From JBDTMC01 sp039934475 (GTDB taxonomy: Bacteria; Acidobacteriota; Terriglobia; Bryobacterales; Bryobacteraceae), in NCBI GenBank assembly GCA_039934475.1, contig JBDTMC010000516.1, forward strand, positions 1 through 5,422: DNA of 5,422 nucleotides. Direction: 5' to 3'. The translations under genes were made by a program, and so were the position numbers. The notes below the pieces were generated by a model, which saw only the letters and a program-made list of their open reading frames with translations, ran no database searches and was not told where the DNA came from. Below, one piece after another: positions 4,178-5,422 of the stretch. Numbering within the stretch: position 1 is the first letter of the stretch; the number at the start of each line of letters is the position of its first letter.

Positions 4178-5422
4178 CTAAGCGACGATGCCGCCGATCA
4201 CTTCGCCCTTGACGTCGGTCAGCCGGAAGTCTCTACCCGCATACCGGTACGTCAGACGCTTATGGTCAAGGCCCATCAGATGCAGGATGGTCGCGTGCAA
4301 GTCGTGGAAGTGGACCTTATTCACCATCGAATAATAGCCGTAGTCATCGGTCGCTCCCCACTGCAATCCGGGCTTCACACCGCCGCCGGCCAGGAAGTAT
4401 GTGAACGCTTCGGGATTGTGGTCGCGGCCATCGGAGCCCTCGGCCGTGGGCGTGCGGCCGAACTCTCCTCCCCACACGACGAGTGTATCCTGCAACAGTC
4501 CGCGGGCTTTGAGGTCGGCCAACAGCCCAGCGATGGGCCGATCCACCTCCCTCGCATTCTGCGCGTGGTCGCGCAATAGATCGGAGTGCTGATCCCACTT
4601 ATAGGTGTGGCTCACCTGCACGAAGCGCACTCCCTTTTCGGAAAGGCGCCTCGCCATCAGGCACTGCCGCCCAAAGTCCTCGGTGACCGGCGTATCCAGG
4701 CCATAGAGTTTCCTCGTGGCTTCTGATTCGCCGCTGATATCCTGCAGGCCCGGCGCCTCGGCCTGCATCCGGAAGGCCAGCTCGAACGACTCGATGCGGC
4801 CTTCAAGCGCCGCGTCGTGACCAGTCCGGGCCAGTTCCTGGCGGTTCAGTTCCTGCGTGAAGTCGAGTTCCATGCGCTGGATCTCTTTGGGGGTCTCGCT
4901 ATTCGTGATGTAAGGCAGCTTCGCGTCTCGCGCCTTGATGCCCACCGAACCAATGGGAGTCCCGGCGTAGGGCGCCGGCAAAAACCCGGAGCTGTAGTTG
5001 TTCGCGCCACCGTGGCTTTGGGTGGGGCAGATGGTCACGAAGCCCGGCATATTCTGGTTCTCGCTGCCCAGCCCGTAAGTAACCCACGATCCCCATGACG
5101 GGCGCACGAAGGTATCGCTACCCGTATGGATCTCCAGCAGCGCGCCGCCGTGCCGCGAATTCGATCCCCACATGGACTTGATGAAACAGATGTCGTCCAC
5201 CCGTTGCGCGATCTGCGGGAACAAGTCGCTCACCCACATGCCGCTTTGTCCGTACTGTTTGAAGTCCCAGAGTGGCTTCAGCAGATTGAACGTCTGGCCA
5301 GACACCACCTTGGGCCGGGCGAAGGGCAGCGGCTTGCCGTGATCGCGCTTCAACAGCGGCTTGTAGTCGAAGGTATCCACCTGCGACGGGCCGCCGTGCA
5401 TGAACAGGAAGATCACGCGCTT
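4178..5422 (-). CDS. DUF1501 family protein (start outside window)
   Basis: The visible 414 residues run from beyond the right edge to a TAG at 4178-4180. The frame starts inside the protein at KRVIFLFMHGGPSQVDTFDY, the usual beginning of the DUF1501 domain. About 40-60 residues, normally a twin-arginine signal, are expected upstream. Further signatures, numbered from the first visible codon, are GGALLEIHTGSDTFVRPSWG (about 92-111), EKGVRFVQVSH (about 262-272), VVWGGEFGRTP (about 315-325), GRDHNPEAF (about 332-340) and the C-terminal HDLHATILHLMGLDHKRLTY (about 373-392). DUF1501 proteins belong to the alkaline-phosphatase/sulfatase-like superfamily and are abundant in Planctomycetota and Acidobacteriota. 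There they usually follow a DUF1549/DUF1553 gene, which would lie beyond the right edge here. The substrate is unknown; export and a hydrolase-like fold are inferences from the family. No frameshift or internal stop is seen. Confidence 0.9.
   Translation of the reverse strand, partial: KRVIFLFMHGGPSQVDTFDYKPLLKRDHGKPLPFARPKVVSGQTFNLLKPLWDFKQYGQSGMWVSDLFPQIAQRVDDICFIKSMWGSNSRHGGALLEIHTGSDTFVRPSWGSWVTYGLGSENQNMPGFVTICPTQSHGGANNYSSGFLPAPYAGTPIGSVGIKARDAKLPYITNSETPKEIQRMELDFTQELNRQELARTGHDAALEGRIESFELAFRMQAEAPGLQDISGESEATRKLYGLDTPVTEDFGRQCLMARRLSEKGVRFVQVSHTYKWDQHSDLLRDHAQNAREVDRPIAGLLADLKARGLLQDTLVVWGGEFGRTPTAEGSDGRDHNPEAFTYFLAGGGVKPGLQWGATDDYGYYSMVNKVHFHDLHATILHLMGLDHKRLTYRYAGRDFRLTDVKGEVIGGIVA

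Noticed and set aside
4262..4579. 105-codon open frame on the plus strand
   Set aside because: It is antisense to the strongly conserved DUF1501 C-terminal region.

Overview
The window looks like an accessory stretch of a moderately GC-rich soil or sediment bacterium. The most likely group is Acidobacteriota of the Solibacter/Bryobacter type. This rests on a DUF1501 protein, a secreted FG-GAP/VCBS propeller protein and a DUF2470-type FMN split-barrel protein lying side by side. That is inference from gene content: there is no marker gene, and Planctomycetota or similar groups are possible.

Positions 1-2054 are a small graveyard of mobile and addiction genes. From the left there is a HigB-HigA type toxin-antitoxin pair on the minus strand, with the antitoxin cut by the window edge. 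Next comes a tRNA-like 3' end (579-606) that touches the stop codon of a deleted tyrosine recombinase. That relic keeps its LGH and tyrosine boxes but has lost its H-x-x-R box. A second toxin-antitoxin pair (Phd/YefM antitoxin, RelE/ParE toxin) follows on the minus strand; its antitoxin is intact and its toxin has a one-base frameshift. After it come a dif-like palindrome (1662-1689) and the frameshifted N-terminal piece of another tyrosine recombinase on the plus strand. This piece runs up to the stop codon of the next gene.

Positions 2055-5422 look like ordinary chromosome. A HugZ/DUF2470-type FMN-binding protein (minus) and a secreted seven-blade FG-GAP/VCBS propeller protein (plus) are divergent and share a gap of about 44 bp. 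That gap carries a tandem copy of the -35-like sequence TTGACA. A large DUF1501 protein (minus, start outside the window) converges on the propeller gene, with an imperfect hairpin between the two stops.

I found no convincing new multi-gene defence or metabolic system. The most interesting signals are the dif-like palindrome beside the recombinase relic, the tRNA-end/integrase junction with GTCACA repeats on both sides, and the toxin frameshift beside an intact antitoxin. Together they suggest repeated integration and decay at one spot.
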